A stretch of DNA of 64,000 nucleotides from Henriciella marina DSM 19595 (GCF_000376805.1 NZ_AQXT01000002.1:248001-312000); one strand, 5' to 3'. Numbered from the stretch's first letter, positions 54,892 to 64,000 are shown. Notes: generated from the letters alone by a model not told the origin. Numbers and translations: made by a program.

Positions 54892-56310
54892 CTAGAGGCT
54901 TTTCACGATATTCTCGACCATCTTCTTGGCGTCGGACAGCAGCATCATCGTGTTGTCCTTGAAGAAGAGCTCATTCTGGATACCGGCATAGCCAGAGCCC
55001 ATTGAGCGCTTGATGAAGAGGACGGTGCCGGCATCTTCGACGTTTAGGACCGGCATGCCATAGATCGGGCTGGTCTTGTCGGTCTTGGCGGCCGGGTTGG
55101 TGACGTCATTGGCGCCGATCACGAAGGCAACGTCGGAGGTGTTGAACTCGGAATTGATGTCTTCCAGTTCGAACACTTCGTCATATGGCACCTGCGCTTC
55201 GGCGAGGAGGACGTTCATGTGGCCGGGCATACGGCCAGCGACAGGGTGGATCGCGTATTTCACTTCCACGCCTTCGTTCTTGAGCAGCTCAACCATCTCT
55301 TTCAGCGCGTGCTGCGCCTGGGCAACCGCCATGCCATAGCCCGGCACGATGATGACCTTGGAGGCGTTCTTCATGATGAAGGCGGCGTCGTCGGCAGAGC
55401 CCTGCTTGAACGGCCTGTCGACATCTGCGCCAGCTGCGGCGCCGCCGCTATCGTCAGCGCCGAAGCCGCCAAGGATGACCGAGATGAAGCTGCGGTTCAT
55501 GCCCTTGCACATGATGTAGGAAAGGATCGCACCGGATGAGCCAACAAGCGCGCCGGTGATGATCAGCGCGAAGTTGCCAAGTGTGAAGCCGAGCGCCGCG
55601 GCGGCCCAACCCGAATAGGAGTTGAGCATCGACACAACGACCGGCATGTCGGCCCCGCCGATCGGAATGATCAGCGTGATGCCGAGCACGAAAGCGAGCA
55701 CGGTCAGGGTCCAGAAAGCCCAGGTGGCGGCACCGCTGGACATGATCAGCACGACGACAAGCGCAACGATGGCGCCCGCGAGCGCGATGTTGAGGATGTG
55801 CCTGGCTGGCAGAAGGATCGGCGAGCCGGACATGTTGCCATTGAGTTTGGCGAAGGCGATCACTGAGCCTGTGAAGGTCAGCGCGCCAATGGCAGAGCCG
55901 ATGGCCAGTTCAATCAGCGAGACGGTGGCGATACTGCCGACCGTACCAATGCCGAACTCTGCTGGGGCATAGAGGGCGGCAGCAGCCACGAGCACGGCTG
56001 CCATGCCGACCAGCGAGTGGAAGGCGGCAACGAGCTGTGGCATCGCCGTCATCGGAATGCGGCGGGCGATGATGGCGCCGATGACGCCGCCGACGGCTGC
56101 ACCTGCGATCAGTATACCCCAGGTGGTGACATCAAGCTGCGGCCAGAGGAGGGCGATGGTGGTGGCAACGGCGATGGCCATGCCGATGATGCCATTGCGG
56201 TTACCCTTGCGCGCTGTGGCCGGGCTGGAAAGCCCGCGAAGCGCGAGGATGAAGAGCATGCCCGCGACAAGATAGAGAAGCGGGGCCCATGTGGTGGTGA
56301 ACTGTTGCAA
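54892..56310 (-). CDS. pntB: NAD(P)(+) transhydrogenase subunit beta
   Basis: A 472-residue inner-membrane protein. About nine membrane helices (1-265) precede the NADP(H)-binding dIII domain with VPGYGMAVAQAQHALKEM, ADDAAFIMKN-type text and VIGANDVTNPAA near the C-terminus. It couples hydride transfer from NADH to NADP+ to proton entry. It is the last gene of the pnt operon, three bases after pntAB. Confidence 0.96.
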   Translation of the reverse strand: MQQFTTTWAPLLYLVAGMLFILALRGLSSPATARKGNRNGIIGMAIAVATTIALLWPQLDVTTWGILIAGAAVGGVIGAIIARRIPMTAMPQLVAAFHSLVGMAAVLVAAAALYAPAEFGIGTVGSIATVSLIELAIGSAIGALTFTGSVIAFAKLNGNMSGSPILLPARHILNIALAGAIVALVVVLIMSSGAATWAFWTLTVLAFVLGITLIIPIGGADMPVVVSMLNSYSGWAAAALGFTLGNFALIITGALVGSSGAILSYIMCKGMNRSFISVILGGFGADDSGGAAAGADVDRPFKQGSADDAAFIMKNASKVIIVPGYGMAVAQAQHALKEMVELLKNEGVEVKYAIHPVAGRMPGHMNVLLAEAQVPYDEVFELEDINSEFNTSDVAFVIGANDVTNPAAKTDKTSPIYGMPVLNVEDAGTVLFIKRSMGSGYAGIQNELFFKDNTMMLLSDAKKMVENIVKSL

Positions 56311-56313
56311 GGT

Positions 56314-56688
56314 CTACTCCCCCTTCTTCTTGTACATGGCCAGCATCCGCTGGGTGACCATGAAGCCACCGAAGATGTTGACGCTGGCGAGCGCGACGGC
56401 AAAGCCGCCGAGGATCTTGGCGGTCCAGCCGCCATTGATCAGGCCAGAAGAGGCCGCCGCGACGATGGCACCGACCACGATCACCGAAGAGATCGCATTG
56501 GTGACAGCCATGAGCGGCGTGTGGAGGGCCGGGGTCACCGACCAGACGACATAATAACCGACGAAACAGGCCAGCGCGAAGATCGCGGCGAGGAAGACCG
56601 TCGGGTTGAGGTTGGTGATCTCAGCGGCATGGGCTGGCAGGGCCAGCGCGAGCGCCGAGAGAGCGATAGGGATCAATTTGGTCATCAA
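56314..56688 (-). CDS. pntAB: NAD(P) transhydrogenase subunit alpha part 2 (membrane)
   Basis: A 124-residue membrane subunit with three or four helices. [20 protein letters not shown] is the hallmark of the proton-channel part of PntA, here a separate polypeptide as in Rhodospirillum. It starts at an ATG-ATG pair at 56688. A 133-base gap holding a palindromic repeat separates it from pntAA. Confidence 0.94.
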   Translation of the reverse strand: MMTKLIPIALSALALALPAHAAEITNLNPTVFLAAIFALACFVGYYVVWSVTPALHTPLMAVTNAISSVIVVGAIVAAASSGLINGGWTAKILGGFAVALASVNIFGGFMVTQRMLAMYKKKGE

Positions 56689-56716
56689 TTGCTCTCCTTG
56701 TGAAAGCGCACGCGTG

Positions 56717-56790
56717 CTTCGACTTCGCTCAGCATGAGCGCGATCTGAGCCGGTGCATTGGAAAGGTGCTCATCCTGAGCGAAGTCGAAG
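56717..56790. repeat. Repeat family A palindrome between pntAA and pntAB
   Basis: CTTCGACTTCGCTCAGCATG at 56717 and CATCCTGAGCGAAGTCGAAG at 56771 are the outer parts of 23-base arms that are reverse complements except at one position, with a 28-base spacer. Confidence 0.85.
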
Positions 56791-56821
56791 GACGAGCGCC
56801 GCTTGGCGGTGAGTCTCCGCA

Positions 56822-57949
56822 TCATGATTTCAGCCTTTCATTCACGGTTTCGCCGCCCTTGGTGAGGATCATGGCCGTGACGATCTCGTCATCGGTCTCA
56901 AGGTTGAGTGATCCATCTTCGGCCGTAATCAGCGGCAGGAAGGCGAGGAGGTTCTTGGCATAGAGCGAGGATGTGTCGGCCGGCAGGCGGGCTGGCAGGT
57001 TGGAGTACCCGGCCACTTTCACGCCATTGATGTCGACGACCTCGTCAGGCTTGGAAAGCTTGCAATTGCCGCCTGTGGCGACCGCCATGTCGATGACGAC
57101 AGCGCCGGGCTTCATCGACTTCACCATCTCTTCGGTGACCAGCTCTGGCGCTGGACGGCCGGGGATAAGCGCGGTCGTGATGACGATGTCCTGCTTGGCG
57201 ATATGGGTCGCGGTCAGCTCCGATTGCTGGCGCTTGTAGTCGTCGGACATTTCCTTGGCATAGCCGCCAGCGGTCTCGGCTTCCTTGAACTCATCGTTTT
57301 CGACGGCGATGAACTTTGCGCCAAGCGAGGCGACCTGTTCCTTGGCCGCCGGGCGAACATCGGTCGCTGTCACGACACCGCCGAGACGGCGCGCGGTTGC
57401 GATGGCCTGGAGGCCTGCAACACCGGCGCCCATGACGAAGACTTTGGCCGGCGCAACCGTGCCAGCGGCTGTCATCATCATTGGAAGGGCGCGGCCATAG
57501 AGGCTCGCGCCTTCGATCATGGCGCGGTAGCCAGCGAGGTTCGACTGGGACGAAAGCGCGTCCATCGACTGGGCGCGCGTGATCCGCGGCGTGAACTCCA
57601 TGGCGAGCGTATTGAGCTTCCTGGCGTTAAAGGCGCTGGCAAGATCACCCATGGCGAACGGGTTCATCAGTGCGATTACCGTCAGGCCTTCGGGATAGCT
57701 TGCCGCTTCCTCTGCGCTGGGGCCGCGAACCTTGAGCAGCACGTCAGCGCCTTTCAGCGCCTCGCCTGCCGAACTTTCGACCGTTGCACCTTCGTCAGAA
57801 TAAGCCTTGTCATGAAAGCCTGCAGCCACACCGGCACCAGATTCAATGGTGACCGTGTGATCGAGGCCGACAAGCTTCTTCACCGATTCCGGAGTTGCCG
57901 CGACGCGGGTCTCTCCCGGACTTGTTTCTTTCAGAATTGTCAGCTTCAT
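56822..57949 (-). CDS. pntAA: NAD(P)(+) transhydrogenase subunit alpha part 1 (NAD-binding)
   Basis: A 375-residue soluble subunit related to alanine dehydrogenase. It has MKLTILKETSPGETRVAATP at the N-terminus, the NAD-binding VFVMGAGVAGLQAIATARRL and the mobile-loop region GRPAPELVTEEMV. It provides NADH oxidation for the PntAA-AB-B complex. The start at 57949 matches the conserved N-terminus; a start 36 bases upstream adds non-conserved residues. No strong Shine-Dalgarno sequence was seen. Confidence 0.95.
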   Translation of the reverse strand: MKLTILKETSPGETRVAATPESVKKLVGLDHTVTIESGAGVAAGFHDKAYSDEGATVESSAGEALKGADVLLKVRGPSAEEAASYPEGLTVIALMNPFAMGDLASAFNARKLNTLAMEFTPRITRAQSMDALSSQSNLAGYRAMIEGASLYGRALPMMMTAAGTVAPAKVFVMGAGVAGLQAIATARRLGGVVTATDVRPAAKEQVASLGAKFIAVENDEFKEAETAGGYAKEMSDDYKRQQSELTATHIAKQDIVITTALIPGRPAPELVTEEMVKSMKPGAVVIDMAVATGGNCKLSKPDEVVDINGVKVAGYSNLPARLPADTSSLYAKNLLAFLPLITAEDGSLNLETDDEIVTAMILTKGGETVNERLKS

Positions 57950-58006
57950 GAGGCGAGTGATCGGAAAATTTTTGCGTGAAAGCAATAGCAGGACGAAGGA
58001 AGAGGC

Positions 58007-58774
58007 ATGGAATTGTTTGATCTTACCGGAAAGACGGCCCTTATTACCGGAGCTTCTGGCGGCCTTGGAGAAAGTTTCGCGCGGGCTCTATCGGGCGCAG
58101 GCGCTGGGGTGGTGCTGGCTGCAAGGCGTCTTGAGAAGCTTGAAGCGCTGGCTACCGATCTCAGGTCGGGCGGCGGCGAGGCTCTGGCCGTCGAGATGGA
58201 TGTGACCAAGCCAGAAAGCGTCGAATCGGCTTTCGCGACGGTTCAGGAGAAGCTTGGCGGCCCGGTCGACATCATCGTCAACAATTCCGGCATTTCGCGC
58301 GACAACTGGTTCACCAAAATGACCGAGGAAGACTGGCGCGCGGTGATGGATACCAATCTGGACGGTGTCTGGCGGGTCGCGAAGGCGGGCGCCAATGCGC
58401 TGATGGAGGCGGGTAAGCCCGGCTCGATCATCAATATCGCATCGATCACGGCGAAACGGCCCCAGCACACGATTGCCGCCTATGCTGCGTCGAAAGCGGC
58501 GGTCGACCACTTCACGCGGATCATGGCGCTTGAGCTTGCGCGATATGGCATTCGCGCGAATGCGCTGGCGCCCGGCTATTTCAAGACGGACATCAATGAC
58601 GAGTTCCTGGATAGCGAGGCCGGGGACAAGATGCGCAAGCGTATCCCCATGCGGCGCTTTGGCGACCATAAGGAGCTTTCCGGCGCGCTGCTTCTGCTGG
58701 CGTCCGATGCGGGCAGCTACATGACGGGCACGACGATTGCCGTCGATGGCGGGCATCTGGTGAGCTCGCTTTAG
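58007..58774 (+). CDS. SDR family oxidoreductase (FabG-like)
   Basis: A 255-residue Rossmann-fold enzyme. GASGGLGESFARAL is the TGxxxGxG-type NAD(P) motif near 17-30, NNSGISRD replaces NNAG, and the catalytic set is N-S-Y-K with SIINIASI and YAASK. The C-terminus ends TTIAVDGGHLVSSL. It could be a 3-oxoacyl-(ACP/CoA) reductase; substrate unknown. AGGAAGAGG precedes the ATG at 58007. It is divergent from pntAA with a 57-base gap. Confidence 0.92.
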   Translation: MELFDLTGKTALITGASGGLGESFARALSGAGAGVVLAARRLEKLEALATDLRSGGGEALAVEMDVTKPESVESAFATVQEKLGGPVDIIVNNSGISRDNWFTKMTEEDWRAVMDTNLDGVWRVAKAGANALMEAGKPGSIINIASITAKRPQHTIAAYAASKAAVDHFTRIMALELARYGIRANALAPGYFKTDINDEFLDSEAGDKMRKRIPMRRFGDHKELSGALLLLASDAGSYMTGTTIAVDGGHLVSSL

Positions 58775-58838
58775 GCAGAACGGCGATCATACGTTGGTTA
58801 CAAACTAATGAGGGAACGCCAGACAAAGGGATTTCCGA

Positions 58839-59207
58839 ATGATTGCTTATTCGACACTCGGTACAAATGATATGGATCGTTCAATCGAGTTTTACGACGC
58901 GGTGTTCGGCGCTATTGGCGGGTCGCGAGAGCTCACGACTCCTGAATGGACGCAATACGGGCGCAAAGGAGAACGTGCAAAGGTCTGCCTCACGCCTCCC
59001 CATGACGGCAACAAAGCGACGCGCGGTAATGGAGCGATGCTCGCATTTGAAACCACCGGTCGTTCAGCGGTAGATGCGTTTCACGCGGCTGCCCTGACGC
59101 ATGGAGGAGCGGATGCGGGCCAGCCAGGAATTCGTGAGGGAACACACTATGTTGCCTACGTTCATGACCCGGACGGCAATAAGCTTTGCGCCTTTGCGGC
59201 CAAATAG
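58839..59207 (+). CDS. VOC family (glyoxalase/bleomycin resistance fold) protein
   Basis: A 122-residue protein with two beta-alpha-beta-beta-beta units. It opens STLGTNDMDRSIEFYDAVF and ends HYVAYVHDPDGNKLCAFAAK, the typical vicinal-oxygen-chelate pattern with a C-terminal metal Glu position replaced by C. It may be a dioxygenase, lyase or binding protein. It stands 64 bases after the SDR gene. Confidence 0.87.
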   Translation: MIAYSTLGTNDMDRSIEFYDAVFGAIGGSRELTTPEWTQYGRKGERAKVCLTPPHDGNKATRGNGAMLAFETTGRSAVDAFHAAALTHGGADAGQPGIREGTHYVAYVHDPDGNKLCAFAAK

Positions 59208-59311
59208 ATCGTCACTTTCATCACTATTAGCCAGTCTCGCAGGTTGCGGCTCAGGCTGGCGTTAATCTGATCGCTCGCTTGATAGATCTATGTGCCTGCC
59301 GATGTATGCCT

Positions 59312-60352
59312 TCATGATGTCTGAGCAGACTCCCCCAGGCTTTCGGTTCCATCCAGAGACTGGTCGCCGAGGGCGATGTCGCGTTCGTCCTGGGGTGGGG
59401 CGGCGATGCGGCTGGGTTTCTCCTCGACCTCGGTTGACGCGCGGAAGCGTGGGAAGGCTTCGGGGTGTTCGGCCTGTAGCCAGTTAATCATCTGCTCGCG
59501 GATATAGCAGCGAAGGTCCCAGGCGCGGGGGCTGGTGCTGGCGGTGGCAAGGGCGCGGACCTGAATGGTCATCTTGTCGGTTTCAGAGACCTGGAGGTTC
59601 ACCACCTCGCCGTCCCAGAGCTCGGTCGACTCGCAGATCTCCTGCAGCTTGTCGCGCATCTTTGCGACAGGGGCGCGGTAATCTAGCCACCAGTAGACCG
59701 AGCCGATGATGGTGCCCGATTTGCGGGTCCAGTTCTGGAAGGGTTTTTCGATGAAATAGGTAAGCGGCACAATCAGGCGTCGCCGGTCCCAGATGCGGAT
59801 GACCACGTAGAAGAGGTCGATCTCCTCGATCCAGCCCCACTCATTCTCGACCACGACCGCGTCTTCAATCCGGATCGGCTGGGTGAAGGCGATCTGGATC
59901 CCGGCGATCAGATTGGCGAGGACGGGCCGGGCGGCGAGGCCTACCGCGATGCCAACGATACCGGCGGAGGCGAGCAGCGAGACGCCAAGCTGGCGCGCCC
60001 ATGGCACAACAACAAGAGCGCAGGCCAGTGTCGCAACCGCGCCAACCACAATGATGACGCGCCGCATGACATCGAGACGGGTCGCTGATTTACGCGCCTG
60101 GAAATTGTCTGCGACGTCAATGTTGAGCCGTCCCATGCGCCGCTTGATCGCAAGGTCGGTGAGGGAGGTGATCGCCCAGCCTATCGCGGCAATGGTCAGG
60201 AAGCGCGAGGCGATCAGGGTCGGGCCTGTATAGTCGCTGTCAGCCCAGAGATAGTGGGCACCGGCCCAGAGACCGATGGCGCAGAGCAGTATCAGGACGG
60301 GCATGCGAAGCCGCCCAATCCAGGCAAATTTGCCAAGTACTTTGGTTTCCAT
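59312..60352 (-). CDS. Small mechanosensitive ion channel (MscS family)
   Basis: A 346-residue membrane protein with four helices and an MscS module: LGVSLLASAGIVGIAVGLAA as the pore helix, then RPVLANLIAGIQIAFTQPIR and EDAVVVENEWGWIEEI. The C-terminus after about residue 300 is disordered and acidic. It probably protects against osmotic downshock. The ATG at 60352 is chosen because AGGA lies seven bases upstream; an ATG at 60367 is also in frame. Confidence 0.88.
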   Translation of the reverse strand: METKVLGKFAWIGRLRMPVLILLCAIGLWAGAHYLWADSDYTGPTLIASRFLTIAAIGWAITSLTDLAIKRRMGRLNIDVADNFQARKSATRLDVMRRVIIVVGAVATLACALVVVPWARQLGVSLLASAGIVGIAVGLAARPVLANLIAGIQIAFTQPIRIEDAVVVENEWGWIEEIDLFYVVIRIWDRRRLIVPLTYFIEKPFQNWTRKSGTIIGSVYWWLDYRAPVAKMRDKLQEICESTELWDGEVVNLQVSETDKMTIQVRALATASTSPRAWDLRCYIREQMINWLQAEHPEAFPRFRASTEVEEKPSRIAAPPQDERDIALGDQSLDGTESLGESAQTS

Positions 60353-60543
60353 TCTCAGGTCCTGCATCGAAGCATGTGCATTCGTAACGCCCTTATCCTG
60401 ACAGTGTTTCGCGTTCTGTGAGGTGACACGCGGTTTTAGGTCTTCCTGCCTGCCGCTTGGGCAGCCTGACAAATTTGAACCCGCTGATTAGCGCTTCATT
60501 AGGCGCAAGATGCCAGAACTCAGACAGGCGAGAAGGGTACATC

Positions 60544-60822
60544 ATGTCAGCTGAACGTGATCTCGAACATCCATCAGAGAGCGACGTCTCCCAATCGGTC
60601 GAGACGAGCCGGAGCGTGCCTCAACCACGCCCGCAAGACGCATCTGCAGGGACCCACAACAGCGCCGGTGGATCGCCTGCGCGGGCGCTGCAGGATGATC
60701 TCGAAACGCGTCTGAAGCAGAAGGCCGACCGCCACTGGATCAGTGACATGGGCCGCGTACTGGCCAGTGCCTCGGGAATAACCATGATCCTCGGTATCTT
60801 CCTCTTTGGCGGAATTCTCTAG
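60544..60822 (+). CDS. Small hypothetical protein with C-terminal membrane helix
   Basis: A 92-residue protein, not recognised. The first 60 residues are polar and disordered (SESDVSQSVETSRSVPQPRP), then a basic helix (LETRLKQKADRHWISDMGRV) and a terminal hydrophobic segment (ASGITMILGIFLFGGIL) that looks like a tail anchor. AGAAGGG before the ATG at 60544 supports translation. It lies 69 bases before galU. Confidence 0.65.
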   Translation: MSAERDLEHPSESDVSQSVETSRSVPQPRPQDASAGTHNSAGGSPARALQDDLETRLKQKADRHWISDMGRVLASASGITMILGIFLFGGIL

Positions 60823-60891
60823 GCTTTTTCTGGCAATCGGGTCCAACACCCGTATGATTGACCACTAAGAGCTAAGCGCGAGAGGACACTC

Positions 60892-61764
60892 ATGGGCATA
60901 CGCAAGGCCGTGCTGCCGGTTGCAGGTTTTGGAACGCGGGTCCTGCCTGCTTCGAAAGCCATTCCGAAAGAATTACTGCCCGTGGTGGACCAGCCCGTCC
61001 TTCAATATGTCGTCGATGAGGCGCGGGCCGCCGGGATCGAGCATTTCGTCTTCGTGACGGGTCGCGGCAAAAGCGCGATCGAGGACTATTTCGACGAGGC
61101 TTTCGAGCTTGAGCATGCGCTCGGCCAGAAAGCGTCTAAGGCCGATATCCTGAAGGATGTCCAGCGCACCAAGCTGCCGCCCGGGGCGGCGAGCTTTACG
61201 CGCCAGCAGGCGCCGCTTGGCCTTGGTCATGCGGTCTGGTGTGCCAAGGACATTATCGGGGATGAGCCGTTTGCCGTGCTCCTGCCGGATGTCATTCTGC
61301 GCGCGAAACCATCGGCGCTGGCCCAGATGGTCGAGGCCTATGACAAAGTTGGCGGCAACATTGTCGCCGTTGATCCGGTGCCTGAGGAGAACGTCTCTTC
61401 CTATGGCGTCATCGCGCCGAAATCGCGTGATGGCCGCCTCATCGAGATGAGCGGCATGGTTGAGAAGCCGCCGCGCGAAGAGGCACCGTCGAACCTCAAG
61501 ATCACCGGCCGGTATATTCTGCAGCCTGAAATCTTTGGCCTGCTGGAAGACCAGGGCAAGGGTGCGGGCGGCGAGATCCAGCTGACCGATGCAATGGTCC
61601 GGCTGATGGAGAGCCAGTCTTTCCACGCCTTTGAGTTTGAGGGTGAAGAGTTCGATTGCGGGTCGAAAGCTGGCTACTTCGAAGCCTGCGTCGCGCATGC
61701 GCTTGAACATCCGGAAACCGCAGGCGCGGCGCGAGACCTGCTCCAGAAGTATACGAAAAAGTGA
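60892..61764 (+). CDS. galU: UTP--glucose-1-phosphate uridylyltransferase
   Basis: A 290-residue enzyme. VAGFGTRVLPASKAIPKELL is the nucleotide-binding start and VDQPVLQYVVDEA follows; VLLPDVI, MVEKPP and GSKAGYFEA are further conserved points. It makes UDP-glucose for exopolysaccharide and lipid glycans. It is followed by a UDP-sugar epimerase, which could use a product derived from UDP-glucose. Confidence 0.95.
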   Translation: MGIRKAVLPVAGFGTRVLPASKAIPKELLPVVDQPVLQYVVDEARAAGIEHFVFVTGRGKSAIEDYFDEAFELEHALGQKASKADILKDVQRTKLPPGAASFTRQQAPLGLGHAVWCAKDIIGDEPFAVLLPDVILRAKPSALAQMVEAYDKVGGNIVAVDPVPEENVSSYGVIAPKSRDGRLIEMSGMVEKPPREEAPSNLKITGRYILQPEIFGLLEDQGKGAGGEIQLTDAMVRLMESQSFHAFEFEGEEFDCGSKAGYFEACVAHALEHPETAGAARDLLQKYTKK

Positions 61765-61837
61765 TCGCTGCCGTGCGCAGCGACATGCTTTTCACCGTGC
61801 GGGCCGGCAGCTATAGCGGTTGCCGCGAGGTGAGCGG

Positions 61838-62839
61838 ATGAAGTTTCTTGTGACCGGTGTGGCCGGTTTTATCGGATCGCGGATTGCCAGGGCGCTCTTG
61901 AGCGACGGGCACGAGGTCATCGGTCTCGACAATCTCAATGCCTATTACGATGTCGCGCTGAAGCAGGCCCGCCTTCATGAGCTTCAGCCACTTGAGACCT
62001 TCACATTTCGCAAGCTCGATATTTCCGATCATGAGCAGCTGCTGGCGCTGCCGGAGCGCGATTCGATTGACCGGGTGATCCATCTCGCCGCGCAGGCCGG
62101 GGTGCGCTATTCGCTCGAAAATCCGTTTGCCTATGCCGAATCGAACATGACCGGGCATCTGGCCGTGCTGGAGTTCTGCAGGCGGGCGGCGAAAGTGCCG
62201 ATGCTGGTCTATGCGTCTTCAAGCTCTGTTTATGGCGATGATGCGGTGGCCCCTTTCAGGGAAGACGCCAATGTGGACCGGCCTGTCTCTCTCTATGCGG
62301 CGACGAAGCGGGCAGATGAGCTGATGAGCCAGGCCTATGCCAAGCTCTATGATATCCCGCAGATCGGGGTGCGTTTCTTTACCGTCTATGGCCCCTGGGG
62401 ACGCCCGGACATGGCGTACTGGTCCTTCACTGCCCGTATCCTGCGCGGTGAAACGATCCGCGTCTTCAATGGCGGTAAGATGAAGCGCGATTTCACCTAT
62501 ATCGATGATGCAGTGGCAGGCCTGAAAGCGATTGCGACCCGCAGGGCAGTCTTCGTTGAGGGCCAGCGCGCGCACAAGCTTTACAATATTGGGCACAATC
62601 AGCCGGTCGCGCTTATGGACTTTATCTCAACGATTGAGACGGTGACCGGCAAGAAAGCGCGTATCGCTCTGGAGCCGATGCAACCCGGAGACGTGACCGA
62701 GACCTGCGCGGACATTTCGCGCATGCAGGCCGACTATGGCTACAATCCGCAGGTGAGCCTGGAAGAGGGTCTGCAGCAGTTTGCAGACTGGTTCACGACC
62801 CAGCGCGTCGCTGCGGGGCCAGCGCTGCGTTCGCCATGA
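61838..62839 (+). CDS. NAD-dependent epimerase, UDP-glucuronate 4-epimerase type
   Basis: A 333-residue extended-SDR enzyme. The NAD motif VTGVAGFIGSRIARALL is at the N-terminus, DNLNAYYDVALKQARL is the segment typical of UDP-glucuronate 4-epimerases, and YASSSSVYG plus the catalytic YAATK follow. It would convert UDP-glucuronate to UDP-galacturonate. GAGGTGA precedes the ATG at 61838; an upstream in-frame start lacks it. Confidence 0.92.
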   Translation: MKFLVTGVAGFIGSRIARALLSDGHEVIGLDNLNAYYDVALKQARLHELQPLETFTFRKLDISDHEQLLALPERDSIDRVIHLAAQAGVRYSLENPFAYAESNMTGHLAVLEFCRRAAKVPMLVYASSSSVYGDDAVAPFREDANVDRPVSLYAATKRADELMSQAYAKLYDIPQIGVRFFTVYGPWGRPDMAYWSFTARILRGETIRVFNGGKMKRDFTYIDDAVAGLKAIATRRAVFVEGQRAHKLYNIGHNQPVALMDFISTIETVTGKKARIALEPMQPGDVTETCADISRMQADYGYNPQVSLEEGLQQFADWFTTQRVAAGPALRSP

Positions 62840-62849
62840 CGGGGCGCCG

Positions 62850-63830
62850 ATGAGCGATCTGCCCAATAGCCAAGACGTCCTCGACGCGGCGCGGCGCCTG
62901 CACGGTCATGTGCTGCGCACCCCGGTGCTGCGCAATGATGCGCTGGATGAGCTGGCGGGCGCAAAGCTCTGGTTCAAATGCGAAAACCTGCAGATTACGG
63001 GCAGTTTCAAGATCAGAGGCGCGACGAACCGATTGTTGCAGTTGCCCGCAGACGCGCGCGGGAAGGGCGTGGTTGCTTTCTCATCCGGCAATCACGCGCA
63101 GGGCGTCGCCCGGGCGGCACGCAACTTCCAGATGCCCGCGCTGATCGTGATGCCGTCTGATGCACCGGCGATCAAGGTGGAGGGCGTATGCGGGGACGGC
63201 GCGGAGATCCGCTTATACGACCGCACCAGCGAAAGCCGTGAAGAGATTGCCGCTGAAGAGACGCGCAAGCGGGACGCGACGCTGGTGCCGAGTTTCGATG
63301 ATCCGTACATTATTGCGGGGCAGGGCAGCGCCGGGGTCGAGTTCGGCCAGCAGATGCGCGATGCAAACACACCGCTGGACCATATCATCTGCTGCGCCGG
63401 TGGCGGGGGGCTGATTACCGGTCTGGCGCTCGGCTACCGCGAGTTTGATCCGGACATAAAGGTCTGGACCGCCGAGCCTGAAGAGCATGATGACTGGCGC
63501 CGCTCGCTGGCGTCTGGCGAAATCCGCGAGAATGCGCCGGGCACGCGGTCCATCTGTGATGCGATCCTGACGCCTGCGCCGGGCGACCTGACCTGGGCGC
63601 TTGGGCGAGAGCTGCTGGAGGGCGGGTGTGCTGGCAGCGATGCTGATATCGAAGAGGCCATGAGGCTTGCCTTCCGGCATCTGAAACTGGTGCTGGAGCC
63701 CGGCGGGGCTGCCGCGCTCGCCTGCGCGCTGTTTGACTTGCCAGAGGCCGCAAAGGGCAAGGCGGTCGGCGTCGTCCTGTCGGGCGGCAATGTCGATCCG
63801 GCGCAATATGCGCGGATTATCGGCGTCTAG
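62850..63830 (+). CDS. Threonine/serine dehydratase (PLP-dependent)
   Basis: A 326-residue fold-type II PLP enzyme. The Schiff-base lysine is in GSFKIRGA (near residue 54), [10 protein letters not shown] binds the substrate carboxylate and [10 protein letters not shown] holds the cofactor phosphate. It lacks the C-terminal ACT-type regulatory domain of biosynthetic IlvA, so it resembles catabolic threonine dehydratase or serine racemase. It starts at the ATG at 62850, 10 bases after the epimerase gene, and ends sharing CTAG with smpB. Confidence 0.92.
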   Translation: MSDLPNSQDVLDAARRLHGHVLRTPVLRNDALDELAGAKLWFKCENLQITGSFKIRGATNRLLQLPADARGKGVVAFSSGNHAQGVARAARNFQMPALIVMPSDAPAIKVEGVCGDGAEIRLYDRTSESREEIAAEETRKRDATLVPSFDDPYIIAGQGSAGVEFGQQMRDANTPLDHIICCAGGGGLITGLALGYREFDPDIKVWTAEPEEHDDWRRSLASGEIRENAPGTRSICDAILTPAPGDLTWALGRELLEGGCAGSDADIEEAMRLAFRHLKLVLEPGGAAALACALFDLPEAAKGKAVGVVLSGGNVDPAQYARIIGV

Positions 63831-64000
63831 CTTTCTTTCAGGATGCGCGCTTTTTCGCGCTGCCAGTCGCGTTTCTTGGCCGTCTCGCGTTTGTCTGGGG
63901 CTTTCTTGCCCGTGGCGAGGCCAATGAGGAGTTTCGCGATGCCGCGATCATTGAAGTAGAGCTTCAGCGGGACAATTGTCCGGCCTGCGCGCTCGACCTT
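63827..64000 (-). CDS. smpB: SsrA-binding protein SmpB (3' end only)
   Basis: The last 57 codons are present; the gene runs off the right edge. The residues [40 protein letters not shown] and REKARIL match the SmpB C-terminus, including the basic tail that enters the ribosomal decoding centre. SmpB with tmRNA rescues stalled ribosomes. It overlaps the convergent dehydratase gene by four bases. Confidence 0.95.
   Translation of the reverse strand, partial: KVERAGRTIVPLKLYFNDRGIAKLLIGLATGKKAPDKRETAKKRDWQREKARILKES

Noticed and set aside
59208-59311. Possible small RNA or gene between the VOC and MscS genes
   Set aside because: About 100 bases with no hairpin-T-run, promoter pair or reading frame that could be supported.

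Overview
The window is high-GC, gene-dense DNA from an alphaproteobacterium, most likely of the Hyphomonadaceae/Caulobacterales group. This is inferred from MipZ in place of MinCD, a TipN-like polar coiled-coil protein, CtrA-like TTAA-N7-TTAA boxes, a GTTC-N7-GTTC (alphaproteobacterial) LexA box, a PHA phasin, a [4Fe-4S] APS reductase and many DUFs typical of the class. Species cannot be named from sequence alone. No rRNA, tRNA, CRISPR array, integrase, transposase or prophage was seen.

Layout. 0-4 kb: leucine catabolism (3' end of a methylglutaconyl-CoA-hydratase-like gene, DUF817 membrane protein, biotin-dependent carboxylase alpha subunit, DUF1489). 4-8 kb: clpS-clpA, DUF1499 protein and a phasin with a PhaR-like operator. 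8-12 kb: envelope and division genes (D,D-carboxypeptidase, mipZ, panC, L,D-transpeptidase). 12-17.4 kb: one sulfate-assimilation operon reading leftward, cysG-DUF2849-GST-cysI-DUF934-cysH. 17.5-27.7 kb: LysR regulator, AbgT transporter, prfC, DUF3772/MscS channel, TipN-like protein, GNAT acetyltransferase, small membrane protein.

27.7-33 kb is the accessory hot spot. It is packed with two families of small palindromic repeats (A, CTTCGAC..CAGGATGAG; B, GTCATCCCGG..CCGGGACCCAG), some lying inside open reading frames. It carries a single-domain GIY-YIG nuclease between two same-orientation B copies, a staphylococcal-nuclease-like lipoprotein, an AT-rich GHKL-ATPase fused to a PD-(D/E)XK-type nuclease (probable defence gene), and a small zinc-finger membrane protein. 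33-41 kb: uvrB with a LexA box over its start codon, a Fur-box-controlled divergent iron-uptake cluster (TonB receptor; DUF6607 and DUF4198 proteins), and a GPH-type MFS transporter. 41-48.7 kb: acyl-CoA ligase, a second AT-rich island gene (pentapeptide-repeat-like membrane protein) with another B repeat beside it, an AceE-like E1 enzyme and an FAD monooxygenase. 48.9-64 kb: M14 peptidase, small acidic protein, DUF885 peptidase-like protein, EAL protein, proton-translocating transhydrogenase pntAA-AB-B with an A palindrome between its genes, SDR, VOC protein, MscS channel, galU, UDP-sugar epimerase, threonine dehydratase and the 3' end of smpB.

The two most unusual things are (1) the B repeats, whose inner stems differ in sequence yet stay complementary, clustered around a GIY-YIG nuclease gene, which resembles a REP/RAYT arrangement with a different enzyme; and (2) the single-protein GHKL-ATPase/nuclease bracketed by those repeats.
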